From positions 1-13,575 of the forward strand of contig QCQS01000024.1 of NCBI GenBank assembly GCA_003212115.1: 13,575 nucleotides of DNA, in the 5' to 3' direction. The first letter of the stretch is position 1. Each line of letters opens with the position of its first letter. Below the pieces are notes generated by a model. The model saw only the letters and a list, made by a program, of their open reading frames with translations, made no database searches and had not been told where the DNA came from. Of this stretch, positions 1-7,212 are shown piece after piece. Source of the DNA: Prochlorococcus sp. AG-455-E15. Lineage in GTDB: Bacteria; Cyanobacteriota; Cyanobacteriia; PCC-6307; Cyanobiaceae. The position numbers and the translations under genes are program-made.

Positions 1-698
1 GGGATTATATTGATTTCAGTAAAAGTAGGTGATTCCTCTAAGCATGCAGAAAGATCCTTATCAAAACCATTAAGTAAATGTTGACCTCTAATTAATTGAG
101 TTACTTCAGTACCTAAATTTCTGAAAATAGAAGCAAATTCACAAGCAATATATCCACCTCCTACTATTAATATTGATTTAGGAAACTTTTCTAATTCAAA
201 AATATCATCACTAGTCCATGCCAAATCTACCCCAGGTATATTTATTTTCTTTGGTTTACCTCCAACTGAAATAAGAATTTTTTTTGAACTTATTTTGTTT
301 TTAATTTTCTTTGTTTTTGAACAAATAATTTCTAATTCATTTTGAGTAATAAATCTTCCTAAGCCTTCAAAAATAGTTATATTCAACTTTTTTAGGGAAT
401 TTCTATGTAAATTACTTAATCTAGAAACCTCCTCTCTAACATTCTTCAACAAAATATTTGATTCAAAATTAATACCTTCATTTTTTAATCCATATCCTTC
501 AGAAGAATCCATATTTTTTTTACTTTTTGCTGCATAAACCATTAATTTCTTAGGCACACATCCCTTTATCACACAAGTTCCTCCTATTTGATTTGCTTCT
601 ATAATTGCGACTTTTGCTCCATAACTAGCCGCACGTTTAGCCGCCGCGAGCCCTCCAGATCCAGCGCCAACAACAATTAAATCAAATTCAAATTCCAA
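1..698 (-). CDS. gor: Glutathione reductase, N-terminal part (runs off the left edge)
   Basis: About 232 codons of a flavoprotein disulfide reductase are visible; the dimerisation domain with the His-Glu pair lies outside. The family reduces glutathione disulfide with NADPH in the cytoplasm. Seen: an FAD-binding GAGSGG at residues 11-16, the redox-active disulfide in GGTCVIKGCVPKK (Cys42 and Cys47), and a second nucleotide-binding GGGYIACEF near residue 180 followed by the GTEVT strand typical of the NADPH domain. The start is TTG at 698, giving MEFEFDLIVVGAG. An in-frame TGA lies 15 bases upstream with no ATG or GTG between, so TTG is the only reasonable start. The gene diverges from a glutathione S-transferase-like gene 52 bases away, which suggests shared thiol metabolism. 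The disulfide spacing favours glutathione reductase over dihydrolipoamide dehydrogenase or mercuric reductase; the missing C-terminus is the main uncertainty. Confidence 0.93.
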   Translation of the reverse strand, partial: MEFEFDLIVVGAGSGGLAAAKRAASYGAKVAIIEANQIGGTCVIKGCVPKKLMVYAAKSKKNMDSSEGYGLKNEGINFESNILLKNVREEVSRLSNLHRNSLKKLNITIFEGLGRFITQNELEIICSKTKKIKNKISSKKILISVGGKPKKINIPGVDLAWTSDDIFELEKFPKSILIVGGGYIACEFASIFRNLGTEVTQLIRGQHLLNGFDKDLSACLEESPTFTEINII

Positions 699-716
699 GA
701 CTTTTTTTAATCAATT

Positions 717-722
717 ATTATA
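717..722 (-). promoter_or_regulatory. Candidate -10 box for the glutathione reductase gene
   Basis: The minus strand reads TATAAT, a perfect sigma70 -10 match, 18 bases before the TTG start. A loose TTGAAT lies 19 bases further upstream. The plus strand reads TATAAC at 719-724, which could serve the divergent gene starting at 751. In AT-rich DNA such matches occur by chance, so this is tentative. Confidence 0.35.
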
Positions 723-750
723 ACGTTAGTTTATAGCTTTAATTCAAATA

Positions 751-1980
751 ATGAATGGGATTTTGACATGGGATGATTTTAATAAATTTGAAGTTGAAGA
801 TCTTGATAGAGTCCATGGTATAAATAATTCCTACGCAAATTTAAGATTATTTGGACATAGTGAAAATGATGTATTAGTTACCCTCTATAGGGATAGGCAT
901 TCTTGGTGTCCTTACTGTCAGAAGATATGGTTATGGCTTGAATTTAAGAAAATTCCATACAGAGTCAAGAAAATAAATATGTTTTGCTACGGACAAAAAG
1001 AAAGTTGGTTCCTTGAAAAAGTGAGATCGGGGAAATTACCTGCAATTGAATTTAAAGGGCAAATTATAACTGAAAGCGACGATATCATAGCTTTTTTAGA
1101 AAATGAGTTTGGAGCACTTGGATCTTTTATTACATCTAGTCACCTTATCAAAATTCGAGAGTTAGAAAGAGAAATTTTCAGATCCTGGTGTAATTGGCTC
1201 TGCCGAGAAAGCTTTAATTTTATAGATAACTCTTTTAGAAAAAAAAGATTTAAAGAATCAATTTCTAAACTCGATGAAATCTTAAGTGGCTCAAAATCAG
1301 GGTTTCTTGATCCATCAGTTTCTAACACGGATGATATAGAGCCTGGTGTTGGAGATATAATTTTTATTCCCTATATGGAGAGGATGAATGCATCACTTAT
1401 TTATTATAAAGGGTTTAATTTAAGATCTAATTTTCGTCATGTAGATAACTGGCTTACCCTTTTTGAGGGGACAAGTGCTTATAGAGGCACTCAAGGAGAT
1501 TTTCATACTCATTCTCATGATTTACCCCCACAAATGGGAGGATGCTACAAAGAAAGCAATGAACAACAGATTACTTTCTCAAAGTTAATAGATACTGGGG
1601 AGGGTTTAGGTAATTATGAATTAAACCAAAATTATGAGTCAAAATATTATGCAAAAATTGCTCTTAAAAGAGTGATAAAGCATAAAGACAATTTACTTAA
1701 GGTAAACCCATACAATAAAGAGTCCTTTGACGAATCATTGAGATCAGCTTTGAGCCATATGATCACAGGTGAAGTATTAATCCCCAAAAAACTTTCAGGG
1801 ATCTCTTTAAGATACTTAAAAAATAGAATCTCAGTTCCAAGAGATATGCCAATCATTTCAGCGAGGTTACTAAGGCAATCATTAAATAGAATTGAATCGC
1901 TCAGAGATATAAATGAAATAGATAAGTTACCTTTAAGGCATAGATATGATCAAGATCCTATAAATTTCATTTCTAGTTAA
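751..1980 (+). CDS. Long glutathione S-transferase-like protein
   Basis: A 409-residue protein with a thioredoxin-fold GST N-terminal domain at about residues 42-120. The glutaredoxin-like active site CPYC is at 53-56, the cis-proline of the glutathione site at LPAIEF (Pro97), and the glutamate/serine/aspartate that holds the gamma-glutamyl group at ESD (108-110). A helical segment that may be a GST C-terminal domain follows to about residue 240. The last 150 or so residues are basic and resemble no domain I can name. Ordinary GSTs have 200-220 residues, so this one is nearly twice as long, with about 40 extra residues at the N-terminus as well. CPYC suggests an omega- or DHAR-like thiol transferase or reductase rather than a conjugating enzyme; the substrate is unknown. 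The gene diverges from glutathione reductase and converges on dnaA with 8 bases between the stops. Confidence 0.82.
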   Translation: MNGILTWDDFNKFEVEDLDRVHGINNSYANLRLFGHSENDVLVTLYRDRHSWCPYCQKIWLWLEFKKIPYRVKKINMFCYGQKESWFLEKVRSGKLPAIEFKGQIITESDDIIAFLENEFGALGSFITSSHLIKIRELEREIFRSWCNWLCRESFNFIDNSFRKKRFKESISKLDEILSGSKSGFLDPSVSNTDDIEPGVGDIIFIPYMERMNASLIYYKGFNLRSNFRHVDNWLTLFEGTSAYRGTQGDFHTHSHDLPPQMGGCYKESNEQQITFSKLIDTGEGLGNYELNQNYESKYYAKIALKRVIKHKDNLLKVNPYNKESFDESLRSALSHMITGEVLIPKKLSGISLRYLKNRISVPRDMPIISARLLRQSLNRIESLRDINEIDKLPLRHRYDQDPINFISS

Positions 1981-2002
1981 TAGTAAAACTATAAATTTTT
2001 TC
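1980..2002 (+). terminator. Weak candidate terminator of the GST-like gene
   Basis: The inverted repeat ATAGT-AAA-ACTAT at 1980-1992 is followed by AAA and then six T at 1997-2002. This has the layout of an intrinsic terminator, but the stem has only five mostly A-T pairs. It overlaps the stop codon of the convergent dnaA gene. Confidence 0.25.
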
Positions 2003-3383
2003 TTGAATCTATTTGAAGTAAATCTCTTATTTTTTGAACTTGACTTGCAATATTTGGATCAATAGATAATTTTTTTTCAACTTGTTCAATAGCATACATT
2101 ACTGTTGTATGGTCCTTGCCCCCAAACTCATCTCCAATTCTTGGTAGGCTTAGATCCGTCCCATGCCTCATAAGATACATACCTATTTGTCTAGCTTGAC
2201 TTACTGGTTTTCTCCTACTTGAACTGATCAATTCATCAGTAGAAACCTTAAAGAAATCTGACACTTTATTAATAACTTGTTTTGGAGTAACAACTACTCC
2301 AACACTATTCGGATCAAGCATTGGAGCAATTGATTGGACTGTCATTGGCAAACCTGTTATTGATGCAAATGCAACAGCTCTAGTAAATGCTCCTTCCAAT
2401 TCTCGAATATTCGAAGTGAATCTTCCTGCTATAAATTGAATTAAATCTCTTGGAAGACTCATCCTCTCTTGTTCTGCCTTTTTTTGAAGGATGGCTGTCC
2501 TCGTCTCAAGATCAGGTGGTTGAATATCTGCCGTCATGCCCATCGAGAACCTAGAAATTAATCTCTCTTGAATTCCCGATAATTGATTTGGTGGCCTATC
2601 ACTTGCAATAACTATTTGACTTCCTGATTCGTGAAGAGCATTAAAAGTATGAAAAAATTCTTCCTGTGTATACTCTTTGCCTTCTAAGAACTGTATATCG
2701 TCTATTAAAATCAAATCTACATTTCTATATTTATCTCGAATAGCTGTCATTCCATCTCTTCGAATACCACTAATAACATCATTAGTAAAAGTTTCTGTAG
2801 ATACATATTTAACTTTTGCATCTGGATCTATTTCTACTCGATAATGGCCTATTGCCTGCATTAAATGAGTTTTACCGAGACCTACTCCACCACAAATAAA
2901 TAATGGATTAAATTCTCTTCCGGGTGATTCAGCAACTGCTAAGGCCGCGGCATGAGCCAACCTACTATTTGGACCTACAACAAATCTTTTAAAGACGTAG
3001 CGTAAATTTAGACCGTTGGGATTTTTGGATCGATTTTTTGAAGAAATATCTTGACTATTATTATGAAATGATTTTGTTTTATGATTCACAATCTGTTCAT
3101 CTAGGTTCTCTTTATTTGCTGAATCGCTGCTTATATTTGTTTCAGATTTAAAAACAACTTTTACATCATGGCCGCATATTTCTTTTGCGGCCTTTTCGAT
3201 AGTTTGACAATAATTCTTTCTTAACCAATCACTGGAAAATGTATTTGGAGCAATTAAAGTTAATAAGCCATTTTCAAAACAATTAAATTTAGCAGGCCTT
3301 ATCCATGTCTCAAATGAAGGCTTACTTAAAGTTTTTTGAAGTGATTGTTGAACTTCCGCCCAAATAGGATTGATTGCTTGCAA
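1989..3383 (-). CDS. dnaA: Chromosomal replication initiator protein DnaA
   Basis: A complete 464-residue DnaA, normal in length. Domain I covers about residues 1-78 (IWAEVQQSLQKTLSKPSFETW), a polar linker 80-125, the AAA+ ATPase domain 126-355 and the DNA-binding domain 365-464. Seen: Walker A GGVGLGKT (165-172), Walker B LILIDDIQ (224-231), sensor I IVIASDRP (257-264), the RLISRFS motif with the arginine finger Arg278, and the DnaA signature GGKDHTTVMYAI (421-432). DnaA-ATP binds DnaA boxes, melts the origin and also acts as a transcription factor. The start is TTG at 3381-3383: an in-frame TAG lies 30 bases upstream, and only TTG precedes the conserved MQAINPIW. The gene stands alone, with a convergent GST-like gene behind it, a divergent transferase gene in front and no dnaN, as is usual in cyanobacteria. 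A palindrome lies 12 bases upstream. Confidence 0.98.
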   Translation of the reverse strand: MQAINPIWAEVQQSLQKTLSKPSFETWIRPAKFNCFENGLLTLIAPNTFSSDWLRKNYCQTIEKAAKEICGHDVKVVFKSETNISSDSANKENLDEQIVNHKTKSFHNNSQDISSKNRSKNPNGLNLRYVFKRFVVGPNSRLAHAAALAVAESPGREFNPLFICGGVGLGKTHLMQAIGHYRVEIDPDAKVKYVSTETFTNDVISGIRRDGMTAIRDKYRNVDLILIDDIQFLEGKEYTQEEFFHTFNALHESGSQIVIASDRPPNQLSGIQERLISRFSMGMTADIQPPDLETRTAILQKKAEQERMSLPRDLIQFIAGRFTSNIRELEGAFTRAVAFASITGLPMTVQSIAPMLDPNSVGVVVTPKQVINKVSDFFKVSTDELISSSRRKPVSQARQIGMYLMRHGTDLSLPRIGDEFGGKDHTTVMYAIEQVEKKLSIDPNIASQVQKIRDLLQIDSRKNL

Positions 3384-3394
3384 AATTTTATTCT

Positions 3395-3411
3395 CTAGAT
3401 TATTAATCTAG
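3395..3411. repeat. Perfect 17-bp palindrome before the dnaA start
   Basis: CTAGATTATTAATCTAG has two perfect 8-base arms around one central base. It ends 11 bases before the dnaA TTG codon, at or just after the predicted transcription start. It could be a repressor operator or, in RNA, a short hairpin beside the ribosome binding site. The function is inferred from position only. Confidence 0.55.
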
Positions 3412-3418
3412 TTGGAAT

Positions 3419-3446
3419 TTAATAATTGGCCATTAGGAAATCACAA
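3419..3446 (-). promoter_or_regulatory. Candidate dnaA promoter
   Basis: On the minus strand TTGTGA (3441-3446) and TATTAA (3419-3424) are separated by 16 bases. They predict a transcription start near 3412 and a leader of about 28 bases that begins with the 17-bp palindrome. The match to consensus is moderate. No DnaA box of the TTTTCCACA type was found in the 165-base gap that would indicate autoregulation. Confidence 0.35.
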
Positions 3447-3520
3447 GATCACGACAAATTTAAAATTACTTAACAAACCACCATACAAATTCATAAGAAA
3501 AATTTTATTTTTTATAGGCA

Positions 3521-3526
3521 TATAAT
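3521..3526 (+). promoter_or_regulatory. Candidate -10 box for the transferase pair
   Basis: A perfect TATAAT lies 22 bases before the TTG start of the transferase 1 gene. It predicts a transcription start near 3533, so the leader would be very short (about 15 bases). No clear -35 hexamer is seen, as is common in Prochlorococcus. Confidence 0.42.
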
Positions 3527-3548
3527 TATTTTAAATGGCAAGAAATTT

Positions 3549-4184
3549 TTGGATAAAGCATTACTTATTATCATGGCAAAATGGCATGCTTTTGGAAGAT
3601 GCAAAACAAGATTATCTAGAGATATAGGTAAAAGTAATTCTGCAAAGGTTCAAAGTGTAATGACCAAACACACTATTACAGTCGCAAAATTTCTCCAAGA
3701 AAATAAACTAATTGATATTTCTCTTGCCATATCTGGTTTGGGGGTAGGTAACAGTAAAAGATGGACGAGAGAATTAGGCATCAAAAAATTTAATTTACAG
3801 GGGAAAGGCTGCTTGGGAGAAAGAATGAAACGGCAAATAATTATCAACAAAAAATTTTGCGCAACAAATAAGATCAAAAATATTATTTTTATTGGTACTG
3901 ACCTTCCAGATTTATGCCATCAAGATTTATTGAATACTCTAAAAGAGCTTCAACAAAATGATCTTATTTTAGGACCATCTAATGATGGAGGATATTGGCT
4001 TATTGGTTTATCAGAAAAAATAATTACATCCCATATGTATCTACCTTTTATCAACATAAAGTGGGGGACAGAAAATGTTCTTCAAAATACAATTGATAAT
4101 TTTGCTACAACAAAATTAAGATATAAGTTTTTAGATAAAAAAATTGATATTGATACAATTATCGATATTGAAAATAGAAAGTAA
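3549..4184 (+). CDS. TIGR04282-like nucleotidyl/glycosyl transferase (transferase 1, rSAM/selenodomain-associated type)
   Basis: A 211-residue protein of the DUF2064 / 'glyco_like_cofC' group, related in fold to nucleotide-sugar pyrophosphorylases, CofC and MobA. Seen: the N-terminal nucleotide-binding stretch LLIIMAKWHAFGRCKTRLS (5-23) with the basic RCKTRL; the metal-binding IFIGTDLPDL (113-122); LGPSNDGGYWLIGL (141-154); IKWGTENVL (170-178); and the C-terminal DIDT (200-203). These motifs match the family, but the substrate is not known. The start is TTG at 3549, the only conventional start before the conserved block, although an out-of-frame ATG sits 14 bases upstream and one extra T in the T run at 3546-3550 would join it in frame. 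The stop is five bases from the next start, so the two genes are very likely cotranscribed and act in one pathway, plausibly attaching sugars to a small molecule or lipid. No radical-SAM partner is visible here. Confidence 0.85.
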   Translation: MDKALLIIMAKWHAFGRCKTRLSRDIGKSNSAKVQSVMTKHTITVAKFLQENKLIDISLAISGLGVGNSKRWTRELGIKKFNLQGKGCLGERMKRQIIINKKFCATNKIKNIIFIGTDLPDLCHQDLLNTLKELQQNDLILGPSNDGGYWLIGLSEKIITSHMYLPFINIKWGTENVLQNTIDNFATTKLRYKFLDKKIDIDTIIDIENRK

Positions 4185-4189
4185 TCGAC

Positions 4190-4873
4190 TTGTCAAAAAT
4201 CTCAATTATTATTCCAACTATCAATGAAGCTAATAATTTGCCATTATTACTTTCAGACTTGTCAAGTATTCAGAAAGAGGGGGAAATCATTATTGTTGAT
4301 TGTGGAAGTAAAGACAAAACTATTGATATAGCAAATATTTATGGAGCGAAAGTATTTACATCCAAAGAAAGGAATAGAGGCCTACAATTAGATATTGGAG
4401 CTAAAAATTCAAAAGGAGAGTGGCTCATATTTTTACATGCAGACACAAGATTAACTCATGATTGGTTTAAAAAAATAAACTCATTTTTAAAGGGAAACAA
4501 GAATATTATTTACTATTTTGAATTCAAAATTAATCACAAAAAGATAATTTATAGAGTCCTCGAAATTCTCGTGAATATTAGAAGTAAATTTTTTAAACAA
4601 CCGTATGGTGATCAAGGTTTAATAATTAACAGAACAATCTATTTTAACAATAATGGATTTAGAAATATACCTTTGATGGAAGATGTAGATTTTTTAATGA
4701 GATTAAACCAAAAAAAAGATTTAAAACAATTAAATTTTCCTATTTTTATAAGTTCAAGGAAATGGGAAAGAACTAATATTTTTCTCCAAGCAATTAAGAA
4801 CTGGCACTTTAGAAGAAGATGGTTAAAAGGCGAATCGTTAAAATCTATATATTCTGACTACTACAAAAAATGA
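4190..4873 (+). CDS. Family 2 glycosyltransferase, TIGR04283-like (transferase 2, rSAM/selenodomain-associated type)
   Basis: A 227-residue GT-A fold enzyme. Seen: the N-terminal ISIIIPTINEANNLPLLL (4-21), the nucleotide-binding EIIIVDCGSKDKT (32-44), RNRGLQLDIGAKNS (61-74), and the metal-binding FLHADTRL (81-88) that takes the place of a DXD motif. GDQGLIINR near 145 and MEDVDFLMRL near 165 match the acceptor and catalytic region of the family. No membrane segments are seen, so it is probably cytoplasmic or peripheral. The start is TTG at 4190: an in-frame TAG lies 15 bases upstream with no other start between, and the next residues are MSKISIIIPT. Together with the preceding transferase 1 gene, five bases away, it forms the pair typical of TIGR04282 and TIGR04283. 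The stop codon directly abuts that of the convergent acetyltransferase gene. Donor and acceptor are unknown. Confidence 0.87.
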   Translation: MSKISIIIPTINEANNLPLLLSDLSSIQKEGEIIIVDCGSKDKTIDIANIYGAKVFTSKERNRGLQLDIGAKNSKGEWLIFLHADTRLTHDWFKKINSFLKGNKNIIYYFEFKINHKKIIYRVLEILVNIRSKFFKQPYGDQGLIINRTIYFNNNGFRNIPLMEDVDFLMRLNQKKDLKQLNFPIFISSRKWERTNIFLQAIKNWHFRRRWLKGESLKSIYSDYYKK

Positions 4874-5404
4874 TTAATTAGCATACCAAAAAGCACATTT
4901 CGACCCTCTAGGTTCTAAAATCCAACCTTGTCTTTTGTAAAATGAAACCACTTCAGCATCAGCAAAAAGGGTTACTTTAGAAATGCCAATATTTTTCAAT
5001 TCTTTTAGGACATATCTCATTATCTCTTTCCCCATTCCAAGTCCTTGATAGACAGGGTTAATAGCCACATCCCAAACTGTTGCTTCTAGAATTCCATCTC
5101 CAGTGCATCTTGCAAATCCAACTAGTCTGGGAAATTTATCATCATGACGCCATAACCCAACTACCAAAATACTGAAATCTAAAGCTCTTTTTACCCTCCT
5201 TGTAGGTCTTCTACTCCAACCAACAGTTTGCAAAAGTTGATCTAGTTCTATTAGATCTAAATCTTTATTTTTACTACATACAAATATTTCTTCTTTAGTT
5301 GTTTGAGTGAACTCATAAGAATTTAAACCATAGAGATCTATCAGCTTATCCTTTGATATACTGTTTGTCTTTTTTATTAACGCTCCTTGGTTTCTAAAAA
5401 TCAT
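4874..5404 (-). CDS. GNAT acetyltransferase, cyanobacterial/plastid Ycf52-like
   Basis: A 176-residue GCN5-related N-acetyltransferase. The GNAT fold covers about residues 75-170: SILVVGLW and LVGFARCTGDGILEATVWDVAINP (first strands), the acetyl-CoA pyrophosphate loop YQGLGMGKEIM (119-129, Q-x-x-G-x-G type), then VTLFADAEVVSFYKRQGW (144-161), the standard motif B. The basic RRPTRRVKRALDFS (65-78) before the core and the TVWDV block are typical of the plastid and cyanobacterial Ycf52 / chloroplast GNAT group, whose members acetylate protein N-termini, lysines or amines; the substrate here is unknown. Its ATG overlaps the last base of the ABC transporter stop (TAATG), so translation is probably coupled to that gene. 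It is the last gene of the hisG operon and its stop abuts that of the convergent glycosyltransferase. Confidence 0.85.
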   Translation of the reverse strand: MIFRNQGALIKKTNSISKDKLIDLYGLNSYEFTQTTKEEIFVCSKNKDLDLIELDQLLQTVGWSRRPTRRVKRALDFSILVVGLWRHDDKFPRLVGFARCTGDGILEATVWDVAINPVYQGLGMGKEIMRYVLKELKNIGISKVTLFADAEVVSFYKRQGWILEPRGSKCAFWYAN

Positions 5405-7200
5405 TAAAAATTCACGAATCCCTTTTGTTGAAGCTCAGAGAGCTGAAAATATAAACCCTTTTTCAGTCTTAATTCACTATGTGTTCCCTCCTCAACTAAT
5501 GATCCCCCTTTCAAGACTAAAATTTTATCAGAACTTTCAATAGTTGCTAATCTGTGAGCTATTACTAATGCTGTTCTTTTTGACAGAATTCTCTCAAGAT
5601 CCTTCTGCAAAGTAGCCTCTGTTGAGGGATCCATAAACGCTGTTGCTTCATCCATTATTAAAACAACAGGATTTCTAATCGCTACTCGAGCTACGGAAAG
5701 AAGTTGTCTCTCTCCAGAAGAGAGATTCCCTCCTCTTTCTCTTAGTGAGGTGTTCAAACCTTCTGGTAATTTTTTCAACAAATCATCTAACCCTAATTCG
5801 TAACAAAGATTTTCTAATTCAAGATTGTCTATATTCGAATTCAGTTTTAAATTATCTGCGACATTTCCACTAAAGATAAAGGTATCTTGCAAAACTACTC
5901 CTAACATATTTCTAAGAGTTGCAATAGGAATATCTTTGATATCTATATCATCGATTAAAATTTGACCCGATTGAGGTTCATACAATCTACACAATAGTCT
6001 TATTATGGTTGTCTTACCTGAACCAGTTGGGCCTACAAAAGCCACATGTTCACCTGGATTGATCTTGAAAGATAAATTCTTTAAGATATGTTCTCCTTCG
6101 TTGTAGAAAAAATTAACATTCTTGAATTCAATTTTGCCCTTAAATTTTTTATTTACATTTTTAGCATTTTCTAAAAAATGTTTTGCGGAAGTAGAGTCCT
6201 TAATCTGTATTTCTTCATCCAATAATTCGTTTATTCTTTCTACAGCTGTTAAACCTCCTTGTATTTGAGTAAATCTTTCTGCAAGCTGCCTTAAAGGTTC
6301 AAAAAGTCTTTGAGAATATAAAATAAAAGTTGTTAATGTTCCTAAACCAATATTTCCAGAAGTAACAAGATATCCTCCAACCGCCAAAACCAAGGAAACT
6401 GCAGCAAGAGAAATCCATTCTATAAACGCCGAAATACTACTGTCATAAAATATTGTTCCATTAACTGCTTTTTTATAAGCAACTCCAGTTTTGGAAAATT
6501 TCTTGCTATTAAAAGCCTCCCTTCTGAACATCTGAACAACTTCTAAACCTTGAAGATTCTCTTGAAAATCAGAGTTTAGTTGAGACAATTCTTCCCTTAC
6601 TTGATAATTGGCTCTTCTGTAACGTTTTTGAAGCCAGATAATAAAATATGAAACTGGGATTTGGGTCAAAAGTAATAAAATCGCAAGCCCCCGATCAATT
6701 GACAGCATTGTCAAAGAAATTACGATCAGACTAACGAAGTCAGCAATGACTCCAACTGCCCCACTTCCAAAAACCTCGGCTAAAGCATCAACATCATTTG
6801 TTAATCTTGTTAATAATTTCCCCACAGGCATTTTATCGTGGTACTTAAGAGATAAAGATATTGAATGATCAAAAAGTTCTCTTCTTATTCTTGCTGTCAA
6901 ACGTTGTCCCACTGCTTGGATATTGTAAGTTTGGTATCCCTGTAAAACTAATCTGAATAATACAGTTATAAACAAAGTTAGGATTATGGCATTTATTGAC
7001 TGCCCAAAGAAAGTTTTACTTAGCCAAACATCTGTAGTTTCATTCTTTAGAATAGTGATTGCTTGACCAACTAATAATGGTTGAATAGCTCCAGAGAAAG
7101 AAACAGGTAACAAAACTATCAAGATTAGATATATTGTTTTTTTATCTTTAGTTAAATATTTACCTAACTTTTTAATCCTTCTAAAATCTTTAAAAAACAT
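5404..7200 (-). CDS. ABC exporter half-transporter, MsbA/multidrug type
   Basis: A 598-residue fused permease-ATPase. The transmembrane domain has six predicted segments, at roughly residues 22-40, 70-90, 148-166, 172-190, 258-278 and 284-300. The nucleotide-binding domain begins near 357. Seen: Walker A GPTGSGKTT (390-398), Q-loop Gln438, signature LSSGERQ (493-499), Walker B VVLIMDE (512-518) and H-loop His549 in IAHR. All catalytic residues are present, so it should hydrolyse ATP as a homodimer in the inner or thylakoid membrane. The family exports lipids, drugs or peptides; lipid A-type or other lipid flipping is possible, but the substrate cannot be read from sequence. It lies 12 bases after hisG and overlaps the acetyltransferase start, so all three are probably cotranscribed. 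No peptidase domain is present, so it is not a bacteriocin exporter of the C39 type. Confidence 0.93.
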   Translation of the reverse strand: MFFKDFRRIKKLGKYLTKDKKTIYLILIVLLPVSFSGAIQPLLVGQAITILKNETTDVWLSKTFFGQSINAIILTLFITVLFRLVLQGYQTYNIQAVGQRLTARIRRELFDHSISLSLKYHDKMPVGKLLTRLTNDVDALAEVFGSGAVGVIADFVSLIVISLTMLSIDRGLAILLLLTQIPVSYFIIWLQKRYRRANYQVREELSQLNSDFQENLQGLEVVQMFRREAFNSKKFSKTGVAYKKAVNGTIFYDSSISAFIEWISLAAVSLVLAVGGYLVTSGNIGLGTLTTFILYSQRLFEPLRQLAERFTQIQGGLTAVERINELLDEEIQIKDSTSAKHFLENAKNVNKKFKGKIEFKNVNFFYNEGEHILKNLSFKINPGEHVAFVGPTGSGKTTIIRLLCRLYEPQSGQILIDDIDIKDIPIATLRNMLGVVLQDTFIFSGNVADNLKLNSNIDNLELENLCYELGLDDLLKKLPEGLNTSLRERGGNLSSGERQLLSVARVAIRNPVVLIMDEATAFMDPSTEATLQKDLERILSKRTALVIAHRLATIESSDKILVLKGGSLVEEGTHSELRLKKGLYFQLSELQQKGFVNF

Positions 7201-7212
7201 TTAGCTATTCTT

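Noticed and set aside
1140..1856. Minus-strand ORFs of 62 and 69 codons inside the GST-like gene
   Set aside because: Shadows of the plus-strand gene without recognisable protein features.
3384..3548. oriC next to dnaA
   Set aside because: No DnaA-box cluster or AT-rich 13-mer array distinct from background was seen, and dnaN is absent.
3650..3877. Minus-strand 75-codon ORF inside the transferase 1 gene
   Set aside because: Its hydrophobic translation is the usual antisense of an AT-rich gene; the sense strand carries conserved motifs.
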